A stretch of DNA of 64,000 nt from an uncultured Clostridia bacterium (GCA_934631985.1 CAKTYE010000004.1:1-64000), one strand, 5' to 3'. Numbered from the stretch's first letter, positions 1-8,148 are shown. The notes: generated by a model not told the origin, from the sequence alone. Translations and numbers: made by a program.

Positions 1-2
1 AG

Positions 3-110
3 CAAGTGCTTGTATTCCGCGATGCGGCGTATACGCAGCCCGTCTCGTCCCTTGATCCCGCAGAAGAGGACGTAAGCAACGGTCTGACGCTGTACGTAAG
101 TGAAGAATAA
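3..110 (+). CDS. C-terminal end of a gene cut by the window edge
   Basis: An open frame enters from the left edge and stops at a TAA at 108-110. It gives about 35 residues, rich in acidic and small side chains, ending in LTLYVSEE. I do not recognise the family. The frame has no internal stop, and a strong hairpin follows 17 bases after the stop, as expected at the end of a real gene. This is the tail of the last plus-strand gene before the convergent methyltransferase gene. Confidence 0.5.
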   Translation, partial: QVLVFRDAAYTQPVSSLDPAEEDVSNGLTLYVSEE

Positions 111-127
111 AATATACATAAGTATAC

Positions 128-166
128 GAGGGAGGGGACTTTTCTGATAGAAAAGTCCCCTCCCTC
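128..166. terminator. Perfect 18-bp hairpin between convergent genes
   Basis: The arms at 128-145 and 149-166 are perfectly complementary with a 3-base loop. The outer part is a GAGGGAGG/CCTCCCTC pair also found in other intergenic hairpins of this window. There is no T-tract, so it may act as a structural 3' end or simply be one of the dispersed palindromes. The 180 bases from here to the methyltransferase stop hold nothing I can assign. Confidence 0.55.
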
Positions 167-348
167 GCTAGCTTGTCAAAAAACTACCCAAGCGCCCTTG
201 TTTCTGCTATAACCATAGAAGAAACAGGAATCCTTCATGCTCGTCATCCTCTCAAATTCCGATTTGTTAAGCCGCGTATGCCACACTTCCGTACTATGCA
301 AAAAGCCCCATGCCAGCACCTTAACAGTGCGGACACGGGACTTGACGC

Positions 349-1128
349 TTACTTGCGTCCGTAGATCAGGCCCATTTCCCCCAGAATCAGCGGGGTGTTC
401 AGGAATTTCGGCACACCCTCGGGCTTGCGCGTGTCCACAAAGTGGATCTCCTTCACATAGGGACGCAGCGCATCCACAAACTGATCGATGTCGCCGTAAT
501 AAGCCTTGTGATAGAATACATCCTGGAAGGCGAAGGCCCCGCCGGGCTTCACCACGCGCAGCGCCTCACGAATGAGCGCCTGCTTATCCCGCTGGCTGCG
601 CACCTCATGGAACACAAAGTTGCTCACCGCCGCATCGAAGGTATCATCCAGGAAGGGCAGCTTTGCCGCGTCCGCCTTGCGGAAGGTCACGCGGGCCATT
701 ACCCCCTCCAGTTCAGCGTTATGCTCGCACTGTGCCTGACTGTAATCCCAGGTGCTGCCCCAGGCGTCCACGCCCGTGATCAAGGCCTTAGGATAGCGCT
801 TCGCCGCCTTTACCTCCATCGCACCGCTGCCGCAGCCGATGTCCAGCAACTTGCCAGAGCCCTTCCAGCCCGCCTTGTTCAAATGGTCCAGCGCAATGTC
901 CAGCACCTTGCCCTGCACGCCGCCGCCCTCATAGCTCAGCGCGGTGCGCGCCCGAAGCATGTAGAAGGTGTAGACCATCGCCGGCACAAAAAGAATGAGC
1001 ATGATGCCCGCCGCCAGCCGGGACACCGCGAACATGTACCGTGCGCCGATCAGCAGCGCCAGCGTGAGAATGACCCCCGCCCCCACCACCTTGGTGGAGA
1101 CCCAGTTTGCATAGTGTGTGCGTTCCAT
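349..1128 (-). CDS. Membrane-anchored class I SAM-dependent methyltransferase
   Basis: A 259-residue protein. Two hydrophobic segments at about residues 12-33 and 36-53 should anchor it in the membrane. They are followed by a cytoplasmic Rossmann methyltransferase domain. Motif I is LLDIGCGSGAMEV (about 92-104), with an acidic GVDAW strand after it, a KADAAKLPF segment and the late VVKPGG turn, all typical of Methyltransf_11/25 folds. Small molecules, lipids or proteins are possible substrates and the sequence does not say which. The ATG is preceded by an AAGGAGG site. The gene stands alone, convergent with the partial gene at the left edge. Confidence 0.8.
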   Translation of the reverse strand: MERTHYANWVSTKVVGAGVILTLALLIGARYMFAVSRLAAGIMLILFVPAMVYTFYMLRARTALSYEGGGVQGKVLDIALDHLNKAGWKGSGKLLDIGCGSGAMEVKAAKRYPKALITGVDAWGSTWDYSQAQCEHNAELEGVMARVTFRKADAAKLPFLDDTFDAAVSNFVFHEVRSQRDKQALIREALRVVKPGGAFAFQDVFYHKAYYGDIDQFVDALRPYVKEIHFVDTRKPEGVPKFLNTPLILGEMGLIYGRK

Positions 1129-1194
1129 CGCAGATTTCCTCCTTCAGCGGGGACAAGCCACCCGCCCCGCAGTTAGTAATGTTTAACCTTTGCA

Positions 1195-1225
1195 GGAAAA
1201 AGAAGCGGACTGTTCATCCGCTTCT
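1195..1225 (-). terminator. Rho-independent terminator of the aminopeptidase P gene
   Basis: On the minus strand a 9-bp stem (arms 1201-1209 and 1217-1225) is followed by a run of T residues (1196-1200 read in reverse). It lies about 35 bases after the stop of the gene at 1259-2524. Confidence 0.8.
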
Positions 1226-1258
1226 CTTAGCATAATCCAATTATGCGCCGCTGTCAAG

Positions 1259-2524
1259 TCAGCCGCGCATTTCCGCTTCGATCTCCGCAATGGTGCGCGG
1301 GATCGCGGCAGAGAGGTTCTCGCAGCCCGTTTCTGTCACCAGGCAGTTATCTTCCAGACGGAAGCCGATGCCCCAGGCCTCGTGATAAATGCCGATGTCC
1401 ACGCAGAACATCATACCGGGCGCAATGAACTCCGGGCGCTCCACCACATCATGAACATCATAGCCGATGTGATGCGCTCCCGCATGCCACATGTAGGTGC
1501 CGATCTCGTCCACGGACTTCATCACGCCTGCCTCCACCAGCCGCTCGGCATTGTAGCGGCGGGCCACAGCGTCCACATCCTCCATGCGCATGCCGGGCTT
1601 AATGATGGAAAACATGTGGTTTGAGGTCGCCAGTGCGCACTCATACAGGGTGCGCTGCTGCCCGGAAAATCTGCCGTTGCAGGGCCAGCCGCGGCTCACG
1701 TCGGTGATGTGGTTATCCCACTGCGCACCCACATCGTTCAGCACCATGTCCCCGTCCTGTGCCTGCCCCGTGTAGGCGTAATAGTGGATGCAGAAGTTGT
1801 TCGCTCCTGCAGAAATGATGGACGGGAACCCCGGCCCCTCGGGACCATACTGCCCCAGGGCATAGTCGAAGGCCGCCTTGTACTGATACTCATACATGCC
1901 CGGCTTAGAAGCGTGCATCATTGCCAGAATGCCCGCCCGGGTGATGTTCTCGGCCTTGCGGGTGGCTTCGATCTCCTCCGGCGTTTTGATGAGCCGCAGC
2001 TTGCGGATCAGCGCATTAGCGTTCTCCACCCGCAGGAAGGGATACTCCTGCTGGGTGCGGCGCAGGAAATGCTGCGCAGAACGGTCTCTGTCCGCCGGAG
2101 AAGCGCGGAAAAGGTCGAGATATAAATGCTCATAGCACCCCACCCGCAAGGAATAATGTCCCCCTGCCAGCAGGCCATGCACATCGTCGTCAAACCGCGC
2201 CATGCTGCGAATGTCCCCAACGCCGGAAGCAGCCTGCGCCTCGGCAGGCTTCACCCGACGGCCTGTCCATCGCTCCGCCATGAAATCCGGCGGTAGGATG
2301 TACAGCCGTTCCGTGGTTTCGCCATTCGCGTCCTTCAGGGCCATCAGCACCGCTTCCTTGCAGGTCAGGCCCGTCAGATAGACGAAATCGCGATCCGCAA
2401 AGAAGGGATAGCTTTCATCGTTGGTCTTGCAGACCTCTTCCCCGGAGAAGATCAGCAGCACCGAGGACGGTTGAAGCATCGCATAGAGCTTCTGCCGGTT
2501 TGTCATATGAAAAGCCGCGTTCAT
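1259..2524 (-). CDS. pepP: Xaa-Pro aminopeptidase (aminopeptidase P, M24B)
   Basis: A 421-residue cytosolic metallopeptidase that removes N-terminal residues preceding proline. It has the AMP_N creatinase-like N-domain (about 1-150) and the M24 pita-bread domain (about 180-415). Metal ligands can be placed by motif: D264 and D275 in NDVGA...TDVSR, H351 in HHIGYDVHD and E391 in GFRLED. The fourth position, normally Glu in a TIEPGIY-type motif, is Asp376 here (CVDIGIY), and the following Pro is Ile. The ATG start has a CGGAGG site 9 bases upstream. Its promoter region is occupied by the inverted-repeat element at 2552-2719. Confidence 0.9.
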   Translation of the reverse strand: MNAAFHMTNRQKLYAMLQPSSVLLIFSGEEVCKTNDESYPFFADRDFVYLTGLTCKEAVLMALKDANGETTERLYILPPDFMAERWTGRRVKPAEAQAASGVGDIRSMARFDDDVHGLLAGGHYSLRVGCYEHLYLDLFRASPADRDRSAQHFLRRTQQEYPFLRVENANALIRKLRLIKTPEEIEATRKAENITRAGILAMMHASKPGMYEYQYKAAFDYALGQYGPEGPGFPSIISAGANNFCIHYYAYTGQAQDGDMVLNDVGAQWDNHITDVSRGWPCNGRFSGQQRTLYECALATSNHMFSIIKPGMRMEDVDAVARRYNAERLVEAGVMKSVDEIGTYMWHAGAHHIGYDVHDVVERPEFIAPGMMFCVDIGIYHEAWGIGFRLEDNCLVTETGCENLSAAIPRTIAEIEAEMRG

Positions 2525-2551
2525 GCCGTATGCCTCCGTTGACGCTTGATC

Positions 2552-2719
2552 TTAAGGCAACACCGCACAAATGAGTTGGTGCGGTGGCAAATGAATTTTT
2601 TGTCAGATGCAATTGCAGATTTCGCAGGTTTACTGGCGGTAAATCAAGAAATCTGCAAGCAGCAGATGGCGAAAAAGGCATTGCCAACGCTGCCGACGAA
2701 TTGTGCGGCGTTGCCTTAA
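2552..2719. mobile_element. MITE-like element with 19-bp terminal inverted repeats
   Basis: The 19-base ends at 2552-2570 (TTAAGGCAACACCGCACAA) and 2701-2719 are inverted copies of each other with one mismatch, 168 bp end to end. The inside carries further short inverted pairs (CACCGCAC/GTGCGGTG near the left end, GCAGATTT/AAATCTGC in the middle) and no credible gene. The right end overlaps the stop codon of degV, so the element supplies its TAA. Size, ends and lack of coding content fit a non-autonomous miniature element. No second copy is in this window and no transposase is nearby. Confidence 0.6.
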
Positions 2720-3582
2720 TCCCGCTGATCCGCCAGGAAGAACAGCGCCACCGTGCCGGGACCGGAATGCGCACCGATGACCGGGCCGATGTAGCCCACC
2801 ATAACTTCCTTGGGGTGGAAGGTCTCCTTGACCAGCTCCGCCAAATGCTCGGCCTCCTCAGGGCAGTCGCCGTGGCTGATAAACACAGTCTGCTGCTCGG
2901 GATCCACCGCATGCTCCTTCATCTTGCCCAGCAGGCGATGCACACTGCGCTTGCGGCCCTGCACCTTCTCCCGGGGGATCAGGTGGCCCTCCTCATCCAC
3001 GTTCAGGATAGGCTTGATTCGCATCATGGTTCCCAGATAGGCGCTGGCAGCGGACACGCGCCCGCCCCGCAGCAGGAACATCAGGTCATCCACTGTGAAC
3101 CAGTGGGCCAAATGCTGCACATGATCCTTGACCCAGGCGGCATTCTCCTGCAGGGTCAGTCCCTCTGCACGCTTTTGCAGCGCGTAATGCACCAGCAAGC
3201 CCTCGCCCATGCTGGCGCAAAGGCTGTCGATGACCTCGATCTGCCGCTCGGGGTACTTGGGGCGAAGCTCCTGCGCCGCCAGCATCGCCGCCTGGCAGGT
3301 GCCGGACAGGCCGCTGGAGAACACGATCGCCAGCACATCATTTCCCGCCTTCAGCAGCGCCTCGAAGGCTTCCTTCCAGGTCTCGTTGTTGATCTGGGCG
3401 GTGGTGACCACCTTACCCGCCCGCAGCTGGGCGTAGATGTTGCGTGCGTATTCATCCGTGCCGTCCGGCACCAGGCACTGACCGTCCATGGTAATGGTGA
3501 TGGGCAGCACCTGAAAGCACTCCTGCGCGTCAATATAGCTCTTTGGAAGATCCGTTGCGGAATCCGTTACAATCCAATACAC
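2716..3582 (-). CDS. DegV family fatty-acid-binding protein
   Basis: A 288-residue DegV/EDD-fold protein. In Firmicutes such proteins bind fatty acids and, as FakB, present them to the kinase FakA. No fakA is seen nearby, so that role is inferred. Family signatures run in order: IVTDSATDLP at the N-terminus, KVVTTAQIN, the SSGLSGTCQAA loop, FLLRGGRVS and KPIL in the middle, and GPVIGAHSGPG near the end. The start is GTG, chosen because an AAGGAGG site lies just upstream. The stop codon lies inside the terminal repeat of the neighbouring MITE-like element, so the last residues may have been altered by its insertion. Confidence 0.9.
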   Translation of the reverse strand: MYWIVTDSATDLPKSYIDAQECFQVLPITITMDGQCLVPDGTDEYARNIYAQLRAGKVVTTAQINNETWKEAFEALLKAGNDVLAIVFSSGLSGTCQAAMLAAQELRPKYPERQIEVIDSLCASMGEGLLVHYALQKRAEGLTLQENAAWVKDHVQHLAHWFTVDDLMFLLRGGRVSAASAYLGTMMRIKPILNVDEEGHLIPREKVQGRKRSVHRLLGKMKEHAVDPEQQTVFISHGDCPEEAEHLAELVKETFHPKEVMVGYIGPVIGAHSGPGTVALFFLADQRD

Positions 3583-3626
3583 TCCGCGTTCCTCCTTGTA
3601 CTTATGGTAGTGGTGAACATAGGCTC

Positions 3627-3655
3627 AGGGTAACAGAATACGGCTGTTCTGTCAA
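3627..3655 (-). promoter_or_regulatory. Sigma-A-type promoter of degV
   Basis: On the minus strand TTGACA (3650-3655) is separated by 17 bases from TACCCT (3627-3632), about 45 bases before the degV GTG. The -35 overlaps the stop codon of the upstream DUF3783 gene. Confidence 0.55.
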
Positions 3656-4074
3656 TGGACAGACGCTTTCGGTTGGGGTGTTTCCGCTTCATGGACGCGG
3701 GGCTTGCCTGCCTGGATGGCCTCCCGCTCCTTACACAGTTCGTTGTACAGCTCCACAGGCGTCCATGCGCTGTTGGTCAGCGTCAGGATCGCCTTGAGCG
3801 CCACGGGCGGCAGCTTGGCTCGCTTCATGGCCATCAAGAGCTGCTGCGCCAGTCCCGCCGGGAACATCGCCATCACCAGCACTTCCTCGGTGAAGGCTTC
3901 CTCCGGCGCAGGGGCATCCGTGCGCTCTGTCAGTCCGCACAGCGCACCCATCGTTTGCCCCCATTCCGCCGCAGGCACAGGCTGAAAGCGTATGGCAAAG
4001 CGCATGCACAGCAGCCGCAGCTTCGCCGCCTTTGCCTCCGGCAGGTTGAATGTCAAAAGCACAGGGCCTTTCAT
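3652..4074 (-). CDS. DUF3783 domain protein
   Basis: A 140-residue soluble protein of unknown function. The frame is open further upstream, but I start it at the ATG at 4074 because a GGAGGG site lies before it and a promoter lies just beyond. The N-terminal part (PVLLTFNLP, KLRLLCMRF) resembles a small alpha/beta module. The C-terminal half, with MAMFPAGLAQQLL, ALKAILTLTNSAW and the final Glu/Lys helix, matches the DUF3783 pattern found in many Clostridia. It is transcribed divergently from the PqqD-like gene across a 180-bp region carrying promoters on both strands. Confidence 0.75.
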   Translation of the reverse strand: MKGPVLLTFNLPEAKAAKLRLLCMRFAIRFQPVPAAEWGQTMGALCGLTERTDAPAPEEAFTEEVLVMAMFPAGLAQQLLMAMKRAKLPPVALKAILTLTNSAWTPVELYNELCKEREAIQAGKPRVHEAETPQPKASVH

Positions 4075-4113
4075 GTTGTTTTCCCTCCTGTCCGCCTTTT
4101 CGGTCTGATGCCT

Positions 4114-4142
4114 AGTATAGCCATTTTCCGCCAAAACCGCAA
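4114..4142 (-). promoter_or_regulatory. Probable promoter of the DUF3783 gene
   Basis: On the minus strand TTGCGG (4137-4142) and TATACT (4114-4119) are separated by 17 bases, about 40 bases before the start codon. Confidence 0.5.
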
Positions 4143-4194
4143 GAGATTTGCTTGGGAAAGCAAATATTGGTTCGCAAATTCTGTCGCAGAATCG

Positions 4195-4223
4195 TTGACC
4201 CCGCATGTCCCATCTGGTATAAT
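4195..4223 (+). promoter_or_regulatory. Strong extended -10 promoter of the PqqD-like gene
   Basis: TTGACC (4195-4200), a 17-base spacer and a perfect TATAAT (4218-4223) preceded by TGG. The start codon is 32 bases downstream. Confidence 0.8.
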
Positions 4224-4255
4224 CGAACCAGCACAAAGGATACGGAGGCATACCC

Positions 4256-4522
4256 ATGCGCATCAAGCCAGGCTATATGCTCAGAGAGACCGAGGATTCC
4301 CGCGTTGTGGTGGCTGCCGGGCCGTCTGTGGGCAGCTTTCAGGGAATGATCCGCCTGAACCGCAGCGCCGCCATGCTCTACCGCATGCTGGAAACAGGCG
4401 CCAGCGAGGATCAGCTGACCCAGGCGCTTTTGCAGACCTATCAGGTGACCGAGCCGCGCGCCCGGGCCGATGTGGTCGCATTTCTTGATCTGCTGGCGGA
4501 TACAGGGCTGCTGACGGACTGA
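4256..4522 (+). CDS. Small PqqD-family protein
   Basis: An 88-residue protein of the PqqD family. The pattern is MRIKPGYMLRE, then V(V)V and FQGMIRLNRSAA, then repeated helices ending in VVAFLDLLADTGLL. PqqD proteins are winged-helix modules that bind leader peptides of ribosomally made peptides and deliver them to radical SAM enzymes. No precursor peptide or radical SAM gene lies nearby, so this copy is an orphan of unknown job. A GGAGG site precedes the ATG, and an extended -10 promoter sits directly upstream, so it is probably well expressed. Confidence 0.75.
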   Translation: MRIKPGYMLRETEDSRVVVAAGPSVGSFQGMIRLNRSAAMLYRMLETGASEDQLTQALLQTYQVTEPRARADVVAFLDLLADTGLLTD

Positions 4523-4569
4523 AGGGATGCGGAGTTTTTTGGAAGGCGATGGAACAGGCAGCAGTGGAG

Positions 4570-4626
4570 TTTATCTTCCACCATCCGCCTTTGGCGGACG
4601 GCCCCCCTCCTTCTACGGAAGGAGGC
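4570..4626. repeat. Dispersed palindromic repeat, family B
   Basis: A TTTATCTTCCACCATCCG start followed by two nested palindromes (CCGCC..GGCGG and CCTCCTTC..GAAGGAGG). Related copies are at 36913-36971 and 50455-50512, and inverted inside the array at 21101-21626. The rest of the 4,523-5,153 gap is made of similar hairpins and holds no gene. Confidence 0.7.
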
Positions 4627-4730
4627 AAGGTAGGAAGTCTTGTGCTGTGAGTGGAGCCTGCTTTGTTAAGGGAAGCATTGCAAGTATGCGGGCCGAAGGT
4701 TCAGGGCGATCGGAAAGCCGCCAGACGGGC

Positions 4731-4855
4731 TCCGTCCTGGTCGCCTCCGCAGAGGCGAAATCTTCCTGTTTGAATTTCCAAACGTTAGCAGGTTGTTTGA
4801 AGCCAGGCAGGCCCTGTCCTAGTCGCTTTCGCAGAAGCGAAAGGCTTCCTGTTGG
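4731..4855. repeat. Pair of hairpin repeats with a compensatory change
   Basis: Two roughly 42-base direct copies, at 4731-4772 and 4812-4855, each folding as a 7-bp hairpin around CGCA. The arms are TCGCCTC/GAGGCGA in the first and TCGCTTT/GAAGCGA in the second, so one C-G pair has become T-A with pairing preserved. Confidence 0.55.
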
Positions 4856-4920
4856 AGGCCACGCACACCGCTGCAAGAAGAATATCCTCCTGCCGCCTAG
4901 GGCGGCTGTCCTCCCGAAGG

Positions 4921-4970
4921 CTGTGCATTCAATTTTTAATTGAATGCACAGGCTTTTCCTTGGAAAAGCC
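4921..4970. terminator. Two adjacent hairpins in the gap before RNase Z
   Basis: A perfect 14-bp stem (4921-4934 with 4938-4951, loop TTT) is followed at once by a GGCTTTTCC/GGAAAAGCC hairpin (about 4951-4970). It could end transcription of the PqqD-like gene in either direction, but there is no clean T-tract. Confidence 0.35.
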
Positions 4971-5153
4971 AACCTCGCTGGAGGGAGGCTTTTGGTCGGT
5001 TCCATGTGGCGGAAAGGCGCATTCTAAAAGGCTTTCCTCGCAGCGGGAGCAATCAACCTTTAGGCTGACTGAGGATATGCTCCCGCTGGGGACGCTTGCC
5101 GCTGCGACGGCCCCTTTTCCCCTTCCCATACATTTTTGAAAGGACTATGCACC

Positions 5154-6050
5154 ATGCTGGAACTATGTGTGCTTGGCACAGGCGGCGCACTGCCCCTGCC
5201 CGACCGCGGTCTCTCCGCCTGTTATCTGCGCGCCAACGGCCGAGGCTTTCTCATCGACTGCGGCGAAGGCACGCAAACGGCGATCCGCCGCCTGGGCTGG
5301 GGCTTTCGCTGCATTGATGGAATGCTTATCACCCATTATCACGGGGATCACTGCGGCGGACTGCCCGGTTTCCTGCTCTCGCTGGGCAAGGCCGAGCGCC
5401 AAGCGCCCTTTCATATCTGGGGCGGCCCCGGGCTGGAGGCCGTGGTGAACGGGCTGCGGGTGGTGGCCCCGGTGCTGCCTTATCCCGTGGTGCTGCATGA
5501 GTTTCGCGGCCCGGAGACCACCTTTACCTGTAGCGGGCTGCATTTTCACGGCTTCGTGCTGGATCATGGCATCCCCTGCTATGGCTGGCAGGCGGAGATG
5601 CCCCGCAAGCCCGCTTTTCTGCCGGAAAAGGCGCGGGAATTAGGTGTTCCCGTGACCCAGTGGAAGCACCTGCAAGCCGGTCAGACCGTGGATGGCGTGA
5701 CCCCTGACCAGGTCATGGGTGCGCCGCGCCGGGGCATTCGCCTGCTGTATGCCACGGATACCCGGCCCGTGCCGGACATCGTGCGCTTTGGGCAGGACGC
5801 CGACCTGATGATCTTGGAGGGCATGTACGGCGATGAAACGAAGCGTCCGCAAGCGCTGAAAAATCACCACATGCTTTTTGCCGAGGCTGCGGCGCTGGCG
5901 CGGGACGCGCATGCCAAGCGCCTGCTGCTGACGCACTTCAGCAACTGCATTGACGATCCCGAGGAATATCTGCCCCTGGCCCGCGAAATTTTCCCCAACA
6001 CGGACGCGGCGCAGGACGGGCAGTGCATCACTCTTTACTATTCCAACTGA
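5154..6050 (+). CDS. rnz: Ribonuclease Z
   Basis: A 298-residue metallo-beta-lactamase-fold nuclease that trims tRNA 3' ends. Metal-binding residues are visible in THYHGDHCGGLPG (near residue 60), in the later YATDTRPVP strand and in LLLTHFSN near the C-terminus. The length is that of the short bacterial RNase Z form. I start it at the ATG at 5154, which has GAAAGGA 9 bases upstream, not at the TTG 18 bases earlier. The beta-galactosidase gene begins 14 bases after the stop, so the two are probably co-transcribed. Confidence 0.88.
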   Translation: MLELCVLGTGGALPLPDRGLSACYLRANGRGFLIDCGEGTQTAIRRLGWGFRCIDGMLITHYHGDHCGGLPGFLLSLGKAERQAPFHIWGGPGLEAVVNGLRVVAPVLPYPVVLHEFRGPETTFTCSGLHFHGFVLDHGIPCYGWQAEMPRKPAFLPEKARELGVPVTQWKHLQAGQTVDGVTPDQVMGAPRRGIRLLYATDTRPVPDIVRFGQDADLMILEGMYGDETKRPQALKNHHMLFAEAAALARDAHAKRLLLTHFSNCIDDPEEYLPLAREIFPNTDAAQDGQCITLYYSN

Positions 6051-6064
6051 CAGGAGGCATGTCC

Positions 6065-8077
6065 ATGATGACCTTCACGCCCCGGTTTCCCCATTTTCTC
6101 CACGGCGGCGACTATAACCCTGACCAATGGCTGGACCGTCCCGACATTTTGGAGCGGGACGTGGCGCTGATGCAGGCGGCCCATGTGAACTGTGTGTCCG
6201 TGGGCATTTTCTCCTGGGCTTTTCTGGAGCCGGAGGAAGGACATTACGACTTTGCATGGCTGGACGCAGTGATCGACCGACTGTGGAAGGGCGGCATCCA
6301 TGTGATCCTCGCCACGCCCTCCGGGGCGCGTCCCGCATGGATAGCGCAGAAATATCCCGAGGTGCTGCGGTATGACAACACCTTTCACCGCAACCATTTC
6401 GGCGCACGCCACAACCACTGCATGACTTCCCCGGTGTATCGGGAGAAGGTTCGCGCCATCGACACGGCGCTGGCGGAGCGCTACAGCCATCACCCGGCGG
6501 TGGTGCTGTGGCACCTGAGCAACGAATATGGCGGGGATTGCTTCTGCCCCTTGTGTCAGGAGAAGTTCCGCCAATGGCTGCAGCAGAAATATGGCACGCT
6601 GGACAACCTGAACGCCAAGTGGTGGACAGGTTTCTGGAGTCAGCGCTACACGGATTGGAGCCAGATCGAGCCGCCGTCTCCCCGGGGACAGACGGCAAAC
6701 ACCAGCATGCAGGTGGACTGGCGGCGCTTCTCTACCCAGCAGTGCAAGGACTTCATGACCATGGAGCGGGACGCTGTCAAGGCCGTGAATCCCGAGCTGC
6801 TCTGCACGGCCAACCTGATGGAGCGCTTCTGGGACTATGACTATTTCTCCCTGGCAGAGGCCATGGACGTGGTGTCCTGGGACGCTTACCCCACCTGGGG
6901 CAGCGGCGATGATCTGGCCCTGGCGGCGGATTTTGCCTGCAACCACGACCTGATGCGCAGCTTCAAGCGTCAGCCCTTCCTGCTGATGGAGTCCACGCCC
7001 TCGCTGGTGAACTGGCGGCCTCACAACCGCCCTAAGCGTCCCGGCATGCACGAGCTGTCCTCGCTGCAGGCGGTAGCCCACGGCAGCCAGAGCGTCCTGT
7101 ATTTCCAGTGGCGGGCAGGCCGCGGCGGCGTGGAAATGTTCCACGGCGCGGTGGTGGATCACTATGGTGAGCCAGATACCCGTACTTTCCGGGATGTGAC
7201 CCAGGTCGGCAAGGATCTGGAAGCGCTTCAGCCCATTTACGAGACCGAGCGCAAGGCCCGCGCCTGCATCTTGTTTGACACGGAAAACCGCTGGGCTATC
7301 GACTTCGCGCAGGCCGCCAACAATGGGCAAATGAAATATTTCGACACGGTGATCGCCCATTACCGTGCGCTGTGGGAGCAGGGCTACGCGGTAGATTTCT
7401 GCGACATGCGCGCCTGCACCGACCTGAGCGGCTATGATCTGGTCAGTGCGCCCATGCTCTTTATGACCCGCAACGGTATTGAAGAAAAGCTGCGCGCCTT
7501 TGTGGAGCGCGGCGGCATGCTGCTGACTACCTATTGGAGCGGCATTGTGGATGAGTTTGACCTGGCGCATCTGGGCGCGGTCCCTCACGGCCTGACCGAT
7601 GTACTGGGGCTTCGCGCCACCGAGCTGGATTCCCTGTGGCCCGCGCAGTCCAACGCCATGAAGACCACAGACGGCACAACCTATCAGATCACCGAGCTGT
7701 GCGGCCTGGTGGAGCTGCAGGGTGCAAAGGTGGAAGCCACCTATGCCGAGGACTGGTACGCGGGACAGCCCTGCCTGACCCGTCACACCTTTGGCAAGGG
7801 CGAAGCCTGGTACCTCGCCGCAAAGGTGGAGCAGTCCGCATTGAACGCGCTGTACCGCCGCCTTGCAGAAAAGGCCAAGCTCCCCCGTGCCATGGATGTG
7901 GAGCTGCCCCATGGCGTGGTCGCGGTAGACCGCGGCGGCGTGGTGTTCCTGCAAAACTATGCCAATGCACCGCAGGAGGTCGCGCTGGATAAGAGCTATA
8001 CTGATCTGCTCACCGGGGAGCGCTTGAACGGGATGCTTACGCTGCCTGTTTGCGGGGTGAAGGTGCTGAAGGGGTAA
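6065..8077 (+). CDS. GH42 beta-galactosidase
   Basis: A 670-residue cytoplasmic glycoside hydrolase of family 42, cleaving terminal beta-galactosides. The TIM barrel carries the general acid/base E154 in WHLSNEYGG and the nucleophile E309 in LLMESTPS. The Cys cluster after E154 (CFCPLC) fits the structural zinc site of this family. A trimerisation domain follows (about 390-600) and then a small C-terminal beta domain. Of several possible starts the ATG at 6065 lies 7 bases after AGGAGG and is preferred. There is no sugar transporter or regulator beside it; its partner is rnz. Confidence 0.93.
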   Translation: MMTFTPRFPHFLHGGDYNPDQWLDRPDILERDVALMQAAHVNCVSVGIFSWAFLEPEEGHYDFAWLDAVIDRLWKGGIHVILATPSGARPAWIAQKYPEVLRYDNTFHRNHFGARHNHCMTSPVYREKVRAIDTALAERYSHHPAVVLWHLSNEYGGDCFCPLCQEKFRQWLQQKYGTLDNLNAKWWTGFWSQRYTDWSQIEPPSPRGQTANTSMQVDWRRFSTQQCKDFMTMERDAVKAVNPELLCTANLMERFWDYDYFSLAEAMDVVSWDAYPTWGSGDDLALAADFACNHDLMRSFKRQPFLLMESTPSLVNWRPHNRPKRPGMHELSSLQAVAHGSQSVLYFQWRAGRGGVEMFHGAVVDHYGEPDTRTFRDVTQVGKDLEALQPIYETERKARACILFDTENRWAIDFAQAANNGQMKYFDTVIAHYRALWEQGYAVDFCDMRACTDLSGYDLVSAPMLFMTRNGIEEKLRAFVERGGMLLTTYWSGIVDEFDLAHLGAVPHGLTDVLGLRATELDSLWPAQSNAMKTTDGTTYQITELCGLVELQGAKVEATYAEDWYAGQPCLTRHTFGKGEAWYLAAKVEQSALNALYRRLAEKAKLPRAMDVELPHGVVAVDRGGVVFLQNYANAPQEVALDKSYTDLLTGERLNGMLTLPVCGVKVLKG

Positions 8078-8148
8078 GGGCGACGAAGGTGTAGGCCCTG
8101 ATGTGAGAAGCGGGAGGATGTGGCTTGTGAGTATATCCTCCCGCCGCC

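Noticed and set aside
173..575. Small plus-strand frames near the left end
   Set aside because: No ribosome site or recognisable sequence. They overlap the 3' end of the methyltransferase gene or unassigned gap sequence.
2415..2912. 165-codon minus-strand frame spanning the MITE-like element
   Set aside because: It crosses parts of pepP, the element and degV out of frame.
6038..7954. 638-codon open frame opposite the GH42 gene
   Set aside because: Antisense shadow of the beta-galactosidase; no motif and no start signal.
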